This document shows, in pieces, positions 48,277 through 58,535 of a stretch of 64,000 bases of DNA; position 1 is the stretch's first letter; every line of letters begins with the position of its first letter. Made by a program: the position numbers and the translations under genes. The notes beneath the pieces were generated by a model. It ran no database searches. It had not been told where the DNA came from and was given only the letters and a program-made list of their open reading frames with translations. Source of the stretch: Paenibacillus sp. cl123 (GTDB lineage: Bacteria > Bacillota > Bacilli > Paenibacillales > NBRC-103111). Where the stretch lies: the NCBI RefSeq assembly GCF_900101595.1, contig NZ_FMYY01000025.1:1-64000 (forward strand), written 5' to 3'.

Positions 48277-48642
48277 ATGTACATGAACAATTACGTAGTC
48301 GTAACGATTTTTCTCTTCTTGGGCGTGTTGCTTCCTATAGCAGCGCTTACAATCGGACGGTTGCTGCGTCCGCACAAGCCGGTTGAAGAAAAGTACACGA
48401 CTTATGAAAGCGGTAACGAACCCGTAGGAGAAGGGCAAGTTCGGTTTAACATCCGTTATTACTTGTTTGCCCTGATGTTCGTTATCTTTGATGTGGAAAC
48501 TGTATTCCTGTATCCGTGGGCCGTTGCTTACAAGCAATTGGGCTTGTTTGCGCTTGTGGAGATGTGCATATTCGTATCGCTGCTCATCATAGGCTTGCTT
48601 TATGCCTGGAAGAAGAAGGTGCTGCAATGGACCTCAATTTAG
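48277..48642 (+). CDS. nuoA: NADH-quinone oxidoreductase subunit A
   Basis: A membrane subunit of complex I with three helices, 121 residues. The family signature [32 protein letters not shown] is present (quoted as landmarks YESGNEP and FVIFDVE). AAGGAGGCGG precedes it; the ATG at 48277 is used, with 48283 as an alternative. Overlaps nuoB by 16 bases. Confidence 0.96.
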   Translation: MYMNNYVVVTIFLFLGVLLPIAALTIGRLLRPHKPVEEKYTTYESGNEPVGEGQVRFNIRYYLFALMFVIFDVETVFLYPWAVAYKQLGLFALVEMCIFVSLLIIGLLYAWKKKVLQWTSI

Positions 48643-49145
48643 AGAACATCACGCCCGAAGAACGTCAAGAGATGGAACGCACGGTCTTCATGACCACCCT
48701 GGAGCAGGTAAAAGCATGGGCCCGCAGCAACTCCCTGTGGCCGCTAACCTTTGGTCTCGCCTGTTGCGCGATCGAAATGATGGGCACAGGCGGGTCCCAC
48801 TATGACCTGGACCGGTTCGGCGTTATATTTCGTACATCGCCCCGTCAATCTGATGTGATGATCGTGGCGGGTACGGTGACGAAGAAGATGGCGCCGCTGC
48901 TGCGGCGTCTGTATGAGCAGATGCCCGAGCCCAAGTGGGTGATTGCGATGGGCTCCTGTGCGACCGCCGGCGGCCCTTACGTCAAATCGTATGCCGTCGT
49001 GAAGGGAGTGGACCAGATCGTGCCTGTGGACGTGTATATTCCGGGCTGTCCTCCTAATCCTGCCGCGCTGATCTACGGCATCAACAAGCTGCAGGAGAAA
49101 ATCCGCTACGAAGCGAAAACCGGTAAGCAGGTGACCAATCGATGA
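48627..49145 (+). CDS. nuoB: NADH-quinone oxidoreductase subunit B
   Basis: Carries the terminal N2 iron-sulfur cluster that hands electrons to quinone. 172 residues; the four ligand cysteines are in [20 protein letters not shown] and [11 protein letters not shown]. It starts at the ATG at 48627 inside nuoA (GAAGGTG site). Overlaps nuoC by four bases. Confidence 0.97.
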   Translation: MDLNLENITPEERQEMERTVFMTTLEQVKAWARSNSLWPLTFGLACCAIEMMGTGGSHYDLDRFGVIFRTSPRQSDVMIVAGTVTKKMAPLLRRLYEQMPEPKWVIAMGSCATAGGPYVKSYAVVKGVDQIVPVDVYIPGCPPNPAALIYGINKLQEKIRYEAKTGKQVTNR

Positions 49146-49936
49146 CCGATGATTCAAAGCTGGACAAAACGGCCGGCGGGCCGGCACCTGACGACAAGCC
49201 TGCGGCTGACAATAAGCCTGCGGCAGACGCCCCGTCAACGGAAGTAAAGGAAGCATCAGCTACACCTGAAGCTGAGAAAGCGCCTTCGGCCAAGCCGGCA
49301 GCTGGGGAAGAGGGCGCTGCTCCTGCTCCGGCAAGAGCCGCTTTGACCGATGAGGAGAAGGAAGCGAAGGCGAAGGCGGCCGCAGAGGCGCGTGCCGCAA
49401 GAGCCAAGGAGCGCGCCGCCAAGGCGGAAGCGGAGGCTGCGGATACTCCGAAGGAGCCGTCGCCGAATCAGCCTTTGCTGGACCGCTTGGTTGCGCTGCT
49501 GCAGGAGATACCGGGCGAGCCCGTCCAGGAGGCCTTTATCAATGAGAAGGGCGGACATCTCCCCTGTTTGTCCATTAAGCCCGAGACTTGGCCTGCCACA
49601 GCGGAGATGCTCAGAACGCATCCTGAGCTGCGGCTGAACTATTTGCGCAACGTTTCGGGTACGGATATGGAGACCCATATGGAGGTCGTCTACCATCTGA
49701 TCTCGCTGGAGACGAAGCGGGAGTACTGCGTGAAGGTCAAGACAAGCCGCGAGACTCCGTCCGTTCCTTCCGTCACATCCGTTTGGCCGACAGCCAACTG
49801 GAATGAGCGGGAAATATATGATCTGCTCGGCATTGATTTCCCGGGACATCCCGACTTGCGCCGCATCATGATGGCTGATGACTGGGTGGGCCATCCGCTG
49901 CGCAAAGACTATGAGCCGCTCGACCCGGAGGTGTAG
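49142..49936 (+). CDS. nuoC: NADH-quinone oxidoreductase subunit C with low-complexity N-terminal extension
   Basis: A hydrophilic subunit of the quinone-binding module. Of 264 residues, only about 105-264 form the NuoC domain ([56 protein letters not shown]). Residues 1-105 are low-complexity, rich in Ala, Lys, Glu, Asp and Pro, and likely disordered or a charged helix. The extension has good codons and no internal stop. The ATG overlaps the nuoB stop. Confidence 0.95.
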   Translation: MTDDSKLDKTAGGPAPDDKPAADNKPAADAPSTEVKEASATPEAEKAPSAKPAAGEEGAAPAPARAALTDEEKEAKAKAAAEARAARAKERAAKAEAEAADTPKEPSPNQPLLDRLVALLQEIPGEPVQEAFINEKGGHLPCLSIKPETWPATAEMLRTHPELRLNYLRNVSGTDMETHMEVVYHLISLETKREYCVKVKTSRETPSVPSVTSVWPTANWNEREIYDLLGIDFPGHPDLRRIMMADDWVGHPLRKDYEPLDPEV

Positions 49937-49939
49937 GAT

Positions 49940-51043
49940 TTGGCTATTAGAACGGAAGAATTGCTTTTGAACGTAGGACCCCAGCATCCGAGTACGCACG
50001 GCGTATTCCGTATTATCGTGAAGTTGGATGGGGAAGTCATCAAGGAAGCTATTCCGGTCATGGGGTATTTGCACCGGGGAACGGAGAAGCTGGCCGAGAA
50101 CCTGACCTACACCCAGATCATTCCTTATACCGACCGGATGGACTATGTATCCGCGATGACCAACAATTATGTTCTCGTGCATGCGGTAGAGAAGCTGATG
50201 CAGCTGGAAATTCCCGAGCGGGCCGAATTTTTGCGGCTGATCGTCATGGAGCTTCAGCGTGTGGCCAGTCATCTCGTCTGGTGGGGCACCTATTTGCTGG
50301 ATATCGGGGCGATGAGTCCTTTCTTGTATGCGTTCCGCGACCGGGAGATCATTATCGATCTGTTTACGGAGCTGTGCGGCGCCCGGCTGACTTACAATTA
50401 TATGCGTGTGGGCGGCGTGAAGTGGGATGCGCCGGAGGGCTGGATTCAGAAGGTTCGCGACTTCATCCCCTATATGAGAGATAAACTGGAGGAATACGAG
50501 CGTCTGGTCAGCGGCAACGAAATTTTCCTGGCCCGGATCAAGGGAGTGGGCAAATACGATGCCGAAACCGCCATCGCCTATGGGCTGAGCGGAGCGAATC
50601 TGCGATGTACCGGAGTGAAGTGGGATTTGCGGAAGGATCAGCCGTACAGTCTTTATGACCGGTTCGACTTCGATGTGCCCGTCTCCGACGTAGGCGACTG
50701 TTATTCCCGGTATTTGCTGCGCATGGAGGAGATTCGCCAGTCGCTCCGGATCTTGGAGCAAGCCGTCGAGCAATTTCCCGGGGACGGGGAAATCATGGGC
50801 AAGGTGCCGCGCGTGCTTCGCCCGGCGGAGGGAGAGGTGTATGCCGCTATCGAATCGCCTCGCGGCGAGATCGGCTGCTACATCGTATCCAAGGGCAAAG
50901 ACAAACCGTACCGCTTGAAATTCCGCAGACCTTCATTTGTCAATCTGCAGATTCTGCCGAAGCTGCTGGTCGGGGAGACGATGACCAACCTGATCACCAT
51001 ACTCGGAGGCATTGATATTGTCGTCGGGGAGGTCGATTGCTGA
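49940..51043 (+). CDS. nuoD: NADH-quinone oxidoreductase subunit D
   Basis: The 49-kDa-type subunit of the quinone pocket, 367 residues, related to hydrogenase large subunits but lacking nickel ligands. LNVGPQHPSTHGVFR, MGYLHRGTEKLAENLTY and the C-terminal TILGGIDIVVGEVDC are diagnostic. It starts at TTG with GGAGGTGTAGG just upstream. The stop overlaps the nuoH ATG. Confidence 0.97.
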   Translation: MAIRTEELLLNVGPQHPSTHGVFRIIVKLDGEVIKEAIPVMGYLHRGTEKLAENLTYTQIIPYTDRMDYVSAMTNNYVLVHAVEKLMQLEIPERAEFLRLIVMELQRVASHLVWWGTYLLDIGAMSPFLYAFRDREIIIDLFTELCGARLTYNYMRVGGVKWDAPEGWIQKVRDFIPYMRDKLEEYERLVSGNEIFLARIKGVGKYDAETAIAYGLSGANLRCTGVKWDLRKDQPYSLYDRFDFDVPVSDVGDCYSRYLLRMEEIRQSLRILEQAVEQFPGDGEIMGKVPRVLRPAEGEVYAAIESPRGEIGCYIVSKGKDKPYRLKFRRPSFVNLQILPKLLVGETMTNLITILGGIDIVVGEVDC

Positions 51044-52050
51044 TGCTCGACTTGTTACACCAGCCGCTGTCGCTGACAAACACCGCGATTTTCTTCGCCT
51101 GGGGCGTCGTCCTGCTGCTGCTCATACTCGGCTTCGTAACCTACGCGATTTACTTTGAGCGGAAGGTGCTCGGCTGGATGCAGCTGCGGATCGGACCGAA
51201 CCGGACGGGGCCGCTGGGCCTGCTGCAGACCGTAGCGGACGTGCTCAAGCTGCTGATCAAGGAGGATACGATTCCGCGCAAAGCGGATCGGGGATTGTTC
51301 ATCCTGGCTCCGATCATTACGTTTATCCCGGCATTTGTCGTAACCGCGGTCATTCCGTATACGAGCAGCTTGGTGAGCAGCGACCTGAACATCGGCGTTC
51401 TGTACTATGTGGCTTTGTCGGGTATCTCGACGATCGGCATCGTGCTCGGAGGCTGGGCTTCCAATAACAAGTACGCGCTGCTCGGAGGGATGCGCTCGGC
51501 CGCCCAGATGATCAGCTATGAGATTCCGCTTGTCATCTCGGTAGTCGGCGTCGTCATGATGACGGGAAGCATGAACCTGAACCGCATCGTCGAAGCGCAG
51601 GGAGGCGGGTTCTGGCACTGGAACTTCCTGCCGCAGATCATCGGCTTCGTCGTCTTCGCGATAGCGGCGGTATCGGAGCTTAATCGGACGCCCTTCGACT
51701 TGCCGGAGGCGGAGTCGGAGCTGGTGGCGGGCTACCATGTCGAATACAGCGGCTTCCGGTTTGCATTTTTCATGCTGGCCGAGTATGTGTACGTCTTCGC
51801 CATCGCCGGCCTGACGACAACCTTATTCCTGGGAGGCTGGCAGGCTCCGCTGCCATTCCTGGAGTTTATACCGGGCATCATCTGGTTCCTGCTGAAATTC
51901 GCGCTGATCGTATTTATTCTGATCTGGATTCGGGGCACACTTCCCCGCGTTCGTGTGGATCAGCTGATGGGATTGGGCTGGAGAGTGCTGCTGCCGCTTG
52001 CCTTGGTTAACATTTTTGTAACGGCGATCTACATGGCGATCGTGATGTAG
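51043..52050 (+). CDS. nuoH: NADH-quinone oxidoreductase subunit H
   Basis: The membrane subunit that connects the quinone pocket to the proton pumps, about 335 residues and eight helices. Signatures are ERKVLGWMQLRIGPNRTGP, SELNRTPFDLPEAESELVAGYHVEYSG (landmarks SELNRTPFDLPEAE and AGYHVEYSG) and RVDQLMGLGWRVLLPL. ATG 51043 overlaps the nuoD stop; TTG 51037 is also possible. Confidence 0.97.
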   Translation: MLDLLHQPLSLTNTAIFFAWGVVLLLLILGFVTYAIYFERKVLGWMQLRIGPNRTGPLGLLQTVADVLKLLIKEDTIPRKADRGLFILAPIITFIPAFVVTAVIPYTSSLVSSDLNIGVLYYVALSGISTIGIVLGGWASNNKYALLGGMRSAAQMISYEIPLVISVVGVVMMTGSMNLNRIVEAQGGGFWHWNFLPQIIGFVVFAIAAVSELNRTPFDLPEAESELVAGYHVEYSGFRFAFFMLAEYVYVFAIAGLTTTLFLGGWQAPLPFLEFIPGIIWFLLKFALIVFILIWIRGTLPRVRVDQLMGLGWRVLLPLALVNIFVTAIYMAIVM

Positions 52051-52092
52051 GGAGCCCGGCTGCCGCATGCCTACGACGAAAGGGTGAAACCA

Positions 52093-52536
52093 ATGAAAGG
52101 TATCGTGAAAGGTCTTGGCGTAACGCTCAAAAGCTTGACGGCCAAGAAGATCACGTATGCATATCCCGATGTGCCGCTTGCGCTGCCGGACCGGTTCCGG
52201 GGCATTCAGCACTTCGATCCGGAGAAATGCATCGTCTGCAACCAATGCGCGCGCATCTGTCCGACCGAATGCATCAATCTGGTCGGGAAGCCGAATCCGG
52301 ACCCGGAGAAGAAGGGGAAGGTCATCGATACGTATGACATCAACTTCGAAATCTGCATTCTCTGTGACCTGTGTACGGAGGTATGCCCGACGGAAGCGAT
52401 CGTCATGACCAGCAATTTCGAGCTGAGCACTTACAGCCGCGACGATCTGTTCAAAAATCTGGAGTGGCTGAACGACAACAACAGCAATGTTCGCAAAGAG
52501 AACAACTCGGCTATGCCGAAAGGCGGTGCCAAGTAA
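52093..52536 (+). CDS. nuoI: NADH-quinone oxidoreductase subunit I
   Basis: An electron-transfer subunit with two 4Fe-4S clusters, 147 residues: CIVCNQCARICPTECI and CILCDLCTEVCPTEAI. The clusters link the electron input site to N2. ATG 52093 is 8 bases after AAAGGGTG; GTG 52084 is upstream in frame. A short Asn-rich C-terminal tail follows the cluster domain. The stop overlaps the nuoJ start (TAATG). Confidence 0.97.
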   Translation: MKGIVKGLGVTLKSLTAKKITYAYPDVPLALPDRFRGIQHFDPEKCIVCNQCARICPTECINLVGKPNPDPEKKGKVIDTYDINFEICILCDLCTEVCPTEAIVMTSNFELSTYSRDDLFKNLEWLNDNNSNVRKENNSAMPKGGAK

Positions 52537-53063
52537 TGCTCGCAAATATTGCGACTTTCCTGTCCAGCGGGGAAAATCTTGTGTTCTTCGCCTGCGCCCT
52601 GCTCGCCATAGGCGGGGCCATCTTCATGATCAGCTATACGCAGGTCGTCCATATGGTGCTTGCGCTGGCGCTAACCTTCATCAGTCTGGCCGGCTTGTAT
52701 ATCGTGCTGCAGGCTGAGTTCGTCGCCGTCGTGCAGATCCTGATTTATGCGGGAGCCATCTCCATTCTGATGATTTTCGGCATCATGATGACCAAGCACC
52801 GCGGTGGCGAGGAAGAAGAGCCGAAGCGTCCCTGGCATAACGGCCTGCTGTTTGTCGGAGCCGCCGGGCTGTTCGGCATCATCTTCTATGTCATTCAGAA
52901 GACGGAGCTGCCGACTGGAGAATTTCCGCAGGTCGAGGACAATACGCTCGAGATCGGCAAGCTGCTGTTCGGCCAATATGTCATTCCATTCGAGCTGATG
53001 TCGGTGCTGCTTACGGTCGCCTTCATCGGTGCGATTATCGTAGCGAAGCGGGAGGAGGATTAG
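52536..53063 (+). CDS. nuoJ: NADH-quinone oxidoreductase subunit J
   Basis: A membrane subunit with five helices, 175 residues, with the family [24 protein letters not shown] segment that includes the helix-3 bulge. The ATG overlaps the nuoI stop. nuoK follows after one base. Confidence 0.95.
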   Translation: MLANIATFLSSGENLVFFACALLAIGGAIFMISYTQVVHMVLALALTFISLAGLYIVLQAEFVAVVQILIYAGAISILMIFGIMMTKHRGGEEEEPKRPWHNGLLFVGAAGLFGIIFYVIQKTELPTGEFPQVEDNTLEIGKLLFGQYVIPFELMSVLLTVAFIGAIIVAKREED

Positions 53064-53064
53064 G

Positions 53065-53382
53065 ATGGGAGCAGGAGGCCTCGCAACCCCCTATTTGACG
53101 CTTGCGGCGATTTTATTCTGCATCGGTCTGTATGGCGCCTTATCCAAGAAAAATGCGGTTATCGTGCTGCTATCCATCGAGCTGATGCTGAATGCCGTGA
53201 ACTTGAATCTGGTCGCATTCTCCAGGTTCGGCGCACATCCCGGATTGACGGGACAAATTTTCTCCCTGTTCAATATTACGGTTGCTGCGGCTGAAGTCGC
53301 GGTAGGCATCGCTATTCTGATCGCCTTCTATCGGAATAAGGGAACAACGGATGTCGGAGACATGGATTCGATGAAGCGATAG
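53065..53382 (+). CDS. nuoK: NADH-quinone oxidoreductase subunit K
   Basis: A 105-residue, three-helix pump subunit with the conserved membrane glutamates in [18 protein letters not shown] and [29 protein letters not shown] site lies inside the nuoJ end. Confidence 0.96.
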   Translation: MGAGGLATPYLTLAAILFCIGLYGALSKKNAVIVLLSIELMLNAVNLNLVAFSRFGAHPGLTGQIFSLFNITVAAAEVAVGIAILIAFYRNKGTTDVGDMDSMKR

Positions 53383-53481
53383 CGAAAGGCTGCGGCCGAA
53401 GGCCATCAGACAGATTCCGGATAGACCGGACTGATTGACGGTGCTGGCAGCCGGCAGCCGCGTAGAGGAGGATGTAAGCTC

Positions 53482-55374
53482 ATGGGTTCGGCTTTCTCAC
53501 AATACGCCTGGCTCATCCCGTTGTTCCCGCTGTTGTCATTTTTGCTATTAACGGCGGCGGGACGCTCGTTACGGGAAGCGGGCACTTATATCAGCATTGC
53601 GGCCGTGTTTGTTTCGTTCGTGCTGGCGGTTCTGATTTTCTTTGAACGGATTGGCGGAGGCGTAGAAGATTACACGTGGAACAATATGGAGTGGCTCAAG
53701 CTCGGGGATTTTACCCTGAAAATGGGCTTTGAAGTCACGAATCTCAATGCGTTGATGCTGGTGATCGTGACGCTCGTCAGCTTGCTGGTCAACATCTACT
53801 CCAAGGGATATATGCATGGGGATGAGCGAATTCACGTGTTTTTTGCTTACATCGCTTTGTTTACCTTCTCGATGCTCGGGCTCGTCATATCGGTGAACCT
53901 GGTGCAACTGTACATATTCTGGGAGCTGGTCGGCGTATGCTCCTTCCTGCTTGTCGGCTTCTGGTACTTCAAGCCCGAGGCGCGTGAGGCAGCCAAAAAA
54001 GCCTTTATCGTCACCCGTGTCGGCGATGTAGGGCTGTTCATCGGCATCCTGCTGTTGTTCTGGGTCATGCCGGATCATGCGCTTGATTTCACGTCGATCA
54101 GCAATGCCTTTGAAGGCGGTAAAATTTCCGGGGAAATGGCGACATGGATCGCTATCCTGATCTTCATCGGAGCGATGGGCAAGTCGGGCCAGTTCCCGCT
54201 GCATACATGGCTTCCGGATGCGATGGAAGGACCGACGCCGATCAGTGCGCTCATCCATGCGGCGACGATGGTTGCGGCCGGTGTGTATCTGGTGGCGCGC
54301 ACCTTCGATATCTTTACGGCCGCCCCGGCGGCACTGACGGTTGTAGCGGTAGTCGGAGCGTTCACGGCTCTGTTCGCGGCGACGATCGGTACGGCTCAGA
54401 ACGACATTAAGCGCATCCTGGCCTATTCCACGGTCAGCCAGCTGGGCTACATGATGATGGCGCTCGGGATCGGGACGACAGCTGCGTATACCGCGGGCAT
54501 TTTCCATCTGTTCACGCATGCTTTCTTCAAAGCTCTGCTCTTCCTGGGGGCCGGCAGTGTGATTCATGCGGTGCATACGCAGAACATTCATGAGATGGGC
54601 GGCGTAGGCAGCAAGATGAAGATCACGGCCTGGACGTTTGCCATCGGCGCGCTGGCGCTCAGCGGCATCGTGCCGCTGTCGGGCTTCTGGTCCAAGGATG
54701 CGATTTTGACGGAGGCATATAATACCGGGCATTACGGTCTGATGATCGTTGGATTGATCGCAGCCTTCTTCACGGCTTTCTATATGTCGCGGCTTTACTT
54801 CCTGGTGTTCTTCGGCAAGCCGCGCGGCGAGCATGCGGGACATATGCATGAATCGCCAAGCTCTATGACGATGCCGCTTGTCGTCCTGGCAGTGTTGGCC
54901 GTCGTGGCGGGCTTCGTCTTTACACCGTTTGCCCCGTGGCTCGGTACATGGCTGACCGGGCATGCAGAAGCTGAGCATGCGTCTGTCCTCGTCATGGTGC
55001 TCTCCACGCTCGTAGGCTTGCTCGGAATCGGGGCCGGTTATCTGGTCTACGTGAAGCGGACGATTTCGGCGGAAGGGTTCGTAGCTGCGGCGCCTTGGCT
55101 CTACAAGCTGCTGAATCGCAAATACTTTATCGATGAGCTGTATCAGGTCGTATGGGTACGCTCGCTGCAGTCGCTCGGACAGCTGCTTCATCTGTTCGAC
55201 GTCTATGTGGTGGACGGCGCGGTGCGGCTGACGTCCTATGCCGTCACCGGAGTCGGACGCCTTGGTTCCCGCTTGCAGAATGGACAGGTGCAGACGTACG
55301 GACTGGCTACGCTGATCGGTCTGCTCATTCTGATGCTGGCTATCGCGGGAAGGAGGTTTATCAACCTTGGATAA
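53482..55374 (+). CDS. nuoL: NADH-quinone oxidoreductase subunit L
   Basis: The distal antiporter-like proton pump, 630 residues and about sixteen helices, with the long lateral helix at the C-terminus. Signatures are FWELVGVCSFLLVGFWY, GKSGQFPLHTWLPDAMEGPTPISALIHAATMVAAG (landmarks GQFPLHTWLPDAM and SALIHAATMV) and FHLFTHAFFKALLFLGAGSVIH. AGAGGAGGATG precedes the ATG. A 100-base gap separates it from nuoK. Confidence 0.97.
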   Translation: MGSAFSQYAWLIPLFPLLSFLLLTAAGRSLREAGTYISIAAVFVSFVLAVLIFFERIGGGVEDYTWNNMEWLKLGDFTLKMGFEVTNLNALMLVIVTLVSLLVNIYSKGYMHGDERIHVFFAYIALFTFSMLGLVISVNLVQLYIFWELVGVCSFLLVGFWYFKPEAREAAKKAFIVTRVGDVGLFIGILLLFWVMPDHALDFTSISNAFEGGKISGEMATWIAILIFIGAMGKSGQFPLHTWLPDAMEGPTPISALIHAATMVAAGVYLVARTFDIFTAAPAALTVVAVVGAFTALFAATIGTAQNDIKRILAYSTVSQLGYMMMALGIGTTAAYTAGIFHLFTHAFFKALLFLGAGSVIHAVHTQNIHEMGGVGSKMKITAWTFAIGALALSGIVPLSGFWSKDAILTEAYNTGHYGLMIVGLIAAFFTAFYMSRLYFLVFFGKPRGEHAGHMHESPSSMTMPLVVLAVLAVVAGFVFTPFAPWLGTWLTGHAEAEHASVLVMVLSTLVGLLGIGAGYLVYVKRTISAEGFVAAAPWLYKLLNRKYFIDELYQVVWVRSLQSLGQLLHLFDVYVVDGAVRLTSYAVTGVGRLGSRLQNGQVQTYGLATLIGLLILMLAIAGRRFINLG

Positions 55375-56992
55375 GTTTCCGATTCTATCGCTCATCACCT
55401 TCTCGCCTCTGCTTGGCGTATTGGTATTGATGTTTTTGCCCAAGTCCCAGGGACAATGGATCAAGACGACAGCGATCGTCGCCACCCTGATTCCGCTGGG
55501 CTTGTCCGTGTGGCTGTATGCCCAGTTCAACTCGAACGTAGCGGGGATGCAGTTCAAGGAGTCGATCCCCTGGATCACCATCCCGCTCGACCGGGAAACG
55601 CAGGGCCTGGACCAGATGACCGCATTTTTCATGGAGTTCAAGTATTCGCTGGCGGTAGACGGCCTGTCGCTGCCGCTGGTCTTCCTGACAGCGCTCGTAG
55701 CTACGATGGCAGCGCTCGCTTCTGTCTATATCAAGAAGCGGTGGAAGGCGTACTTTATCTGGTTTCTGCTGCTTGAGGTCGGCATGTTCGGCGTGTTTAT
55801 GGCCCAGGATCTGTTCTTGTTCTTCGTCTTCTTCGAAGTGACGCTCGTGCCGATGTTTTTCCTCATCGGAATCTGGGGCTATATGGACCGCGAGCGTGCG
55901 GCTAATAAGTTCCTGATCTACAACGGTTTGGGGTCGGCTATCATGCTGATCGCGTTCCTCATCCTGGTCAGCACGGCAGGCTTCACGCAGACCGTGACCG
56001 GCAACGAGGTAACGATCCACTATACCGGAGATTTGAACATCATTACGGAAAACCTGTTTCAGAGCATGGATTCCTATGTGAACCAAAGCGATCTGGACGG
56101 CAATGTATTTTTCTTGAGCGCGACGATGAAATGGGTGCTCTTCCTCATGCTGCTCGTAGCATTCGGAATCAAGCTGCCGCTGTTCCCGTTCCATACGTGG
56201 ATGCTGAAGGTTCATACGGAGGCGCCGCCTTCCGTGGTTATGATTCACTCGGGCATTTTGCTGAAAATGGGCGCCTACGGTCTGATCCGCTTCGGCATTC
56301 TGCTGTTTCCCCAGCAGGCGACTGCGTGGGCTACGGTGCTGGCCGTGCTCGGAGTGATCAATATTTTGTACGGAGCTATTCTGGCATTTGTCCAAAAGGA
56401 ATTTAAGCTGGTTCTGGCTTACTCCAGTATTAGCCACATGGGCATCGTGCTTCTGGGGATTGCCGCTTTCAACACGATCGGGATTCAAGGAGCCGTGTTC
56501 CAGCTTGTGTCGCACGGTCTGATCTCCGCGCTGCTGTTCCTGATCGTAGGCAGCATCTATGAGCGGACGCATACGACCCGGCTCGATGAGCTGGGGGGCT
56601 TGGCCAAATCGATACCTTTCATATCCGGCATCCTGCTCCTGGCGGGCATGGCGTCGCTGGGCTTGCCGGGCTTGTCCGGCTTCGTGAGCGAGTTTCTGGC
56701 ATTCGTAGGCTTGTTTGAATCGCATAAGATTGTGACCGCCGTCGGGGCGCTCGGGATTATCCTCGCAGCCGTCTACGTGCTGCGCGGGGTACTCGGCATC
56801 ACCTACGGCCCATCGCGGCCAGAGCTGCCTCCGATGCGCGACGCGCGGCTGATCGAGGCTGTGCCTATGATTACGCTGGCAGCCTTCATTATCGTGCTGG
56901 GCGTGTATCCGAGCATCCTGAATGAGCCGATGCATCAGACCGTCAGCGGGTTCGACCAATTTATTCGCAGCGTAACGAAGATGGGAGGTTAA
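55367..56992 (+). CDS. nuoM: NADH-quinone oxidoreductase subunit M
   Basis: An antiporter-like proton pump, 541 residues and about fourteen helices: FFEVTLVPMFFLIGIWG, KLPLFPFHTWMLKVHTEAPPSVVMIHSGILLKMGAYG (landmarks LFPFHTWMLKVHTEAP and LLKMGAYG) and AYSSISHMGIVLLG. It starts at TTG inside the end of nuoL, with AAGGAGGTT upstream. There is a short extra polar loop (about 205-250) with VTGNEVTIHYTGDLN between helices. Confidence 0.97.
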   Translation: MDKFPILSLITFSPLLGVLVLMFLPKSQGQWIKTTAIVATLIPLGLSVWLYAQFNSNVAGMQFKESIPWITIPLDRETQGLDQMTAFFMEFKYSLAVDGLSLPLVFLTALVATMAALASVYIKKRWKAYFIWFLLLEVGMFGVFMAQDLFLFFVFFEVTLVPMFFLIGIWGYMDRERAANKFLIYNGLGSAIMLIAFLILVSTAGFTQTVTGNEVTIHYTGDLNIITENLFQSMDSYVNQSDLDGNVFFLSATMKWVLFLMLLVAFGIKLPLFPFHTWMLKVHTEAPPSVVMIHSGILLKMGAYGLIRFGILLFPQQATAWATVLAVLGVINILYGAILAFVQKEFKLVLAYSSISHMGIVLLGIAAFNTIGIQGAVFQLVSHGLISALLFLIVGSIYERTHTTRLDELGGLAKSIPFISGILLLAGMASLGLPGLSGFVSEFLAFVGLFESHKIVTAVGALGIILAAVYVLRGVLGITYGPSRPELPPMRDARLIEAVPMITLAAFIIVLGVYPSILNEPMHQTVSGFDQFIRSVTKMGG

Positions 56993-56996
56993 GCCG

Positions 56997-58523
56997 GTGG
57001 CACCAATGGAACCAATACGTCTGCAATTCCACGATCTTGGACTGCTGGCACCGGAGCTCACACTGGTTGCTGCTGCCGTCATTCTGTCGCTGCTGGATCT
57101 GCTGCTGCCCCGCCAGAGCAACCGTACGTGGCTCGGCTGGTTGTCTCTGATCAGTATCGCTTTGTCGGCTGTGTTTATCGTGATGTATCAGTTGAATCCG
57201 GTGGAGCCAAGGCAGTTGCTGGCCTTCAGCTACCGGATTGACGATTTTGCCAGCGTGCTGAAGCTGATTCTTTTGGCAGGTGCGGGACTTATCACATTCA
57301 TGAGCATTGGATCGATAAATGAACGCGAAATTCCGCACGTCGGCGAATATTATTATCTACTGCTCCCGGCTACGCTGGGCGGCATGATTATGGCGTCATC
57401 CGGCGATCTGATTACGCTGTTCGTCGGTCTGGAGCTGCTGAGCATTACCTCCTACATCCTGGTGGCGATGCGCAAGAAGCATCTGCAGTCGAATGAAGGG
57501 GCATTCAAATATCTCGTGCTCGGCGGTGTATCATCAGGCTTGATCCTGTACGGGATGTCCTTCCTGTACGGAATGACCGGCACAACCATCATCCCGCAGC
57601 TGTCGGCGATGCTGGAGCAGGGCGGGGAAGGGCTGCAGCCGATGATGTACCTCAGCTTCTTCCTGATTCTGGCCGGCTTCGGATTCAAGGTAGCGGCTTC
57701 TCCCTTCCATACGTGGGCGCCGGACGTGTATCAGGGTGCGCCTACGCCGGTAACGGCTTTTCTCGCCGTCGTATCGAAGGCGGCCGCTTTCGCTATCCTG
57801 TTCCGTGTCATGTACACGGTATTCGCTTCGCCGGGCATGATGGGGATGCCGATTCACAATGATTTCCTGCTGGCGCTGATGGTTGTAGCGGCTGCGGCCA
57901 TGATCGTGGGCAACTTCACAGCGCTGCGCCAGACGAACCTTAAGCGGCTGCTGGCTTACTCGGGGATTGCCAATACCGGTTATCTGCTTATTCCGATTGC
58001 CGTACAGTTTACGATCGTTCACTTCTCGAACTTTGCCGAGTTTACTTTCTATCTGATCGCCTATCTGTTTATGAATGTGGGCATGTTCGCGATGCTGATG
58101 ATCGTCGAGCGGTCGGGGGGCAGCGAGGAGCTGAAGTCCTTTGCCGGCCTGTATTACAGGGCCCCCGGTCTTGCGATAGCGACGGTGCTGCTCGTCTTGT
58201 CCTTGGCCGGCTTGCCGTTATCCGGCGGCTTCTTCGGCAAGCTGTACATTCTGCTCGGCACGATGCAAACCCAACACTACTGGCTGGGCGCGATCATGAT
58301 CGTAACGAGCGTCGTGTCCTTCTACTACTACTTCGGACTGATCCGCCAGATGTTCATGCGCAGCGACGACGAAGCGGGCCCGCTTCGCCCGACGCTGCCG
58401 CTCAGCATCACCGTGTGGCTGTGCGCGGGGATCGGCGTCCTGCTCGGTCTTTACCCGCAGGGCGTGCTCGCCTACCTGGAGCGGATCTTCTCGATTAGTC
58501 AGGATTTATTTATGTTCAGTTAG
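56997..58523 (+). CDS. nuoN: NADH-quinone oxidoreductase subunit N
   Basis: The third antiporter-like proton pump, 508 residues and about fourteen helices: LFVGLELLSITSYILVA, SPFHTWAPDVYQGAPTPVTAFLAV and LLAYSGIANTGYLL. It starts at GTG, with GGGAGGTTAAG 8 bases upstream. It is the last nuo gene and is followed by a terminator. No nuoE, nuoF or nuoG gene is found in the operon. Confidence 0.97.
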   Translation: MAPMEPIRLQFHDLGLLAPELTLVAAAVILSLLDLLLPRQSNRTWLGWLSLISIALSAVFIVMYQLNPVEPRQLLAFSYRIDDFASVLKLILLAGAGLITFMSIGSINEREIPHVGEYYYLLLPATLGGMIMASSGDLITLFVGLELLSITSYILVAMRKKHLQSNEGAFKYLVLGGVSSGLILYGMSFLYGMTGTTIIPQLSAMLEQGGEGLQPMMYLSFFLILAGFGFKVAASPFHTWAPDVYQGAPTPVTAFLAVVSKAAAFAILFRVMYTVFASPGMMGMPIHNDFLLALMVVAAAAMIVGNFTALRQTNLKRLLAYSGIANTGYLLIPIAVQFTIVHFSNFAEFTFYLIAYLFMNVGMFAMLMIVERSGGSEELKSFAGLYYRAPGLAIATVLLVLSLAGLPLSGGFFGKLYILLGTMQTQHYWLGAIMIVTSVVSFYYYFGLIRQMFMRSDDEAGPLRPTLPLSITVWLCAGIGVLLGLYPQGVLAYLERIFSISQDLFMFS

Positions 58524-58535
58524 GCATGCCAATAG

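Noticed and set aside
53569-57121. Long minus-strand frames (690 and 578 codons) opposite nuoL and nuoM
   Set aside because: Shadows of membrane-protein genes: Leu/Ile/Val codons read in reverse give Gln/His/Arg-rich products with no family features.
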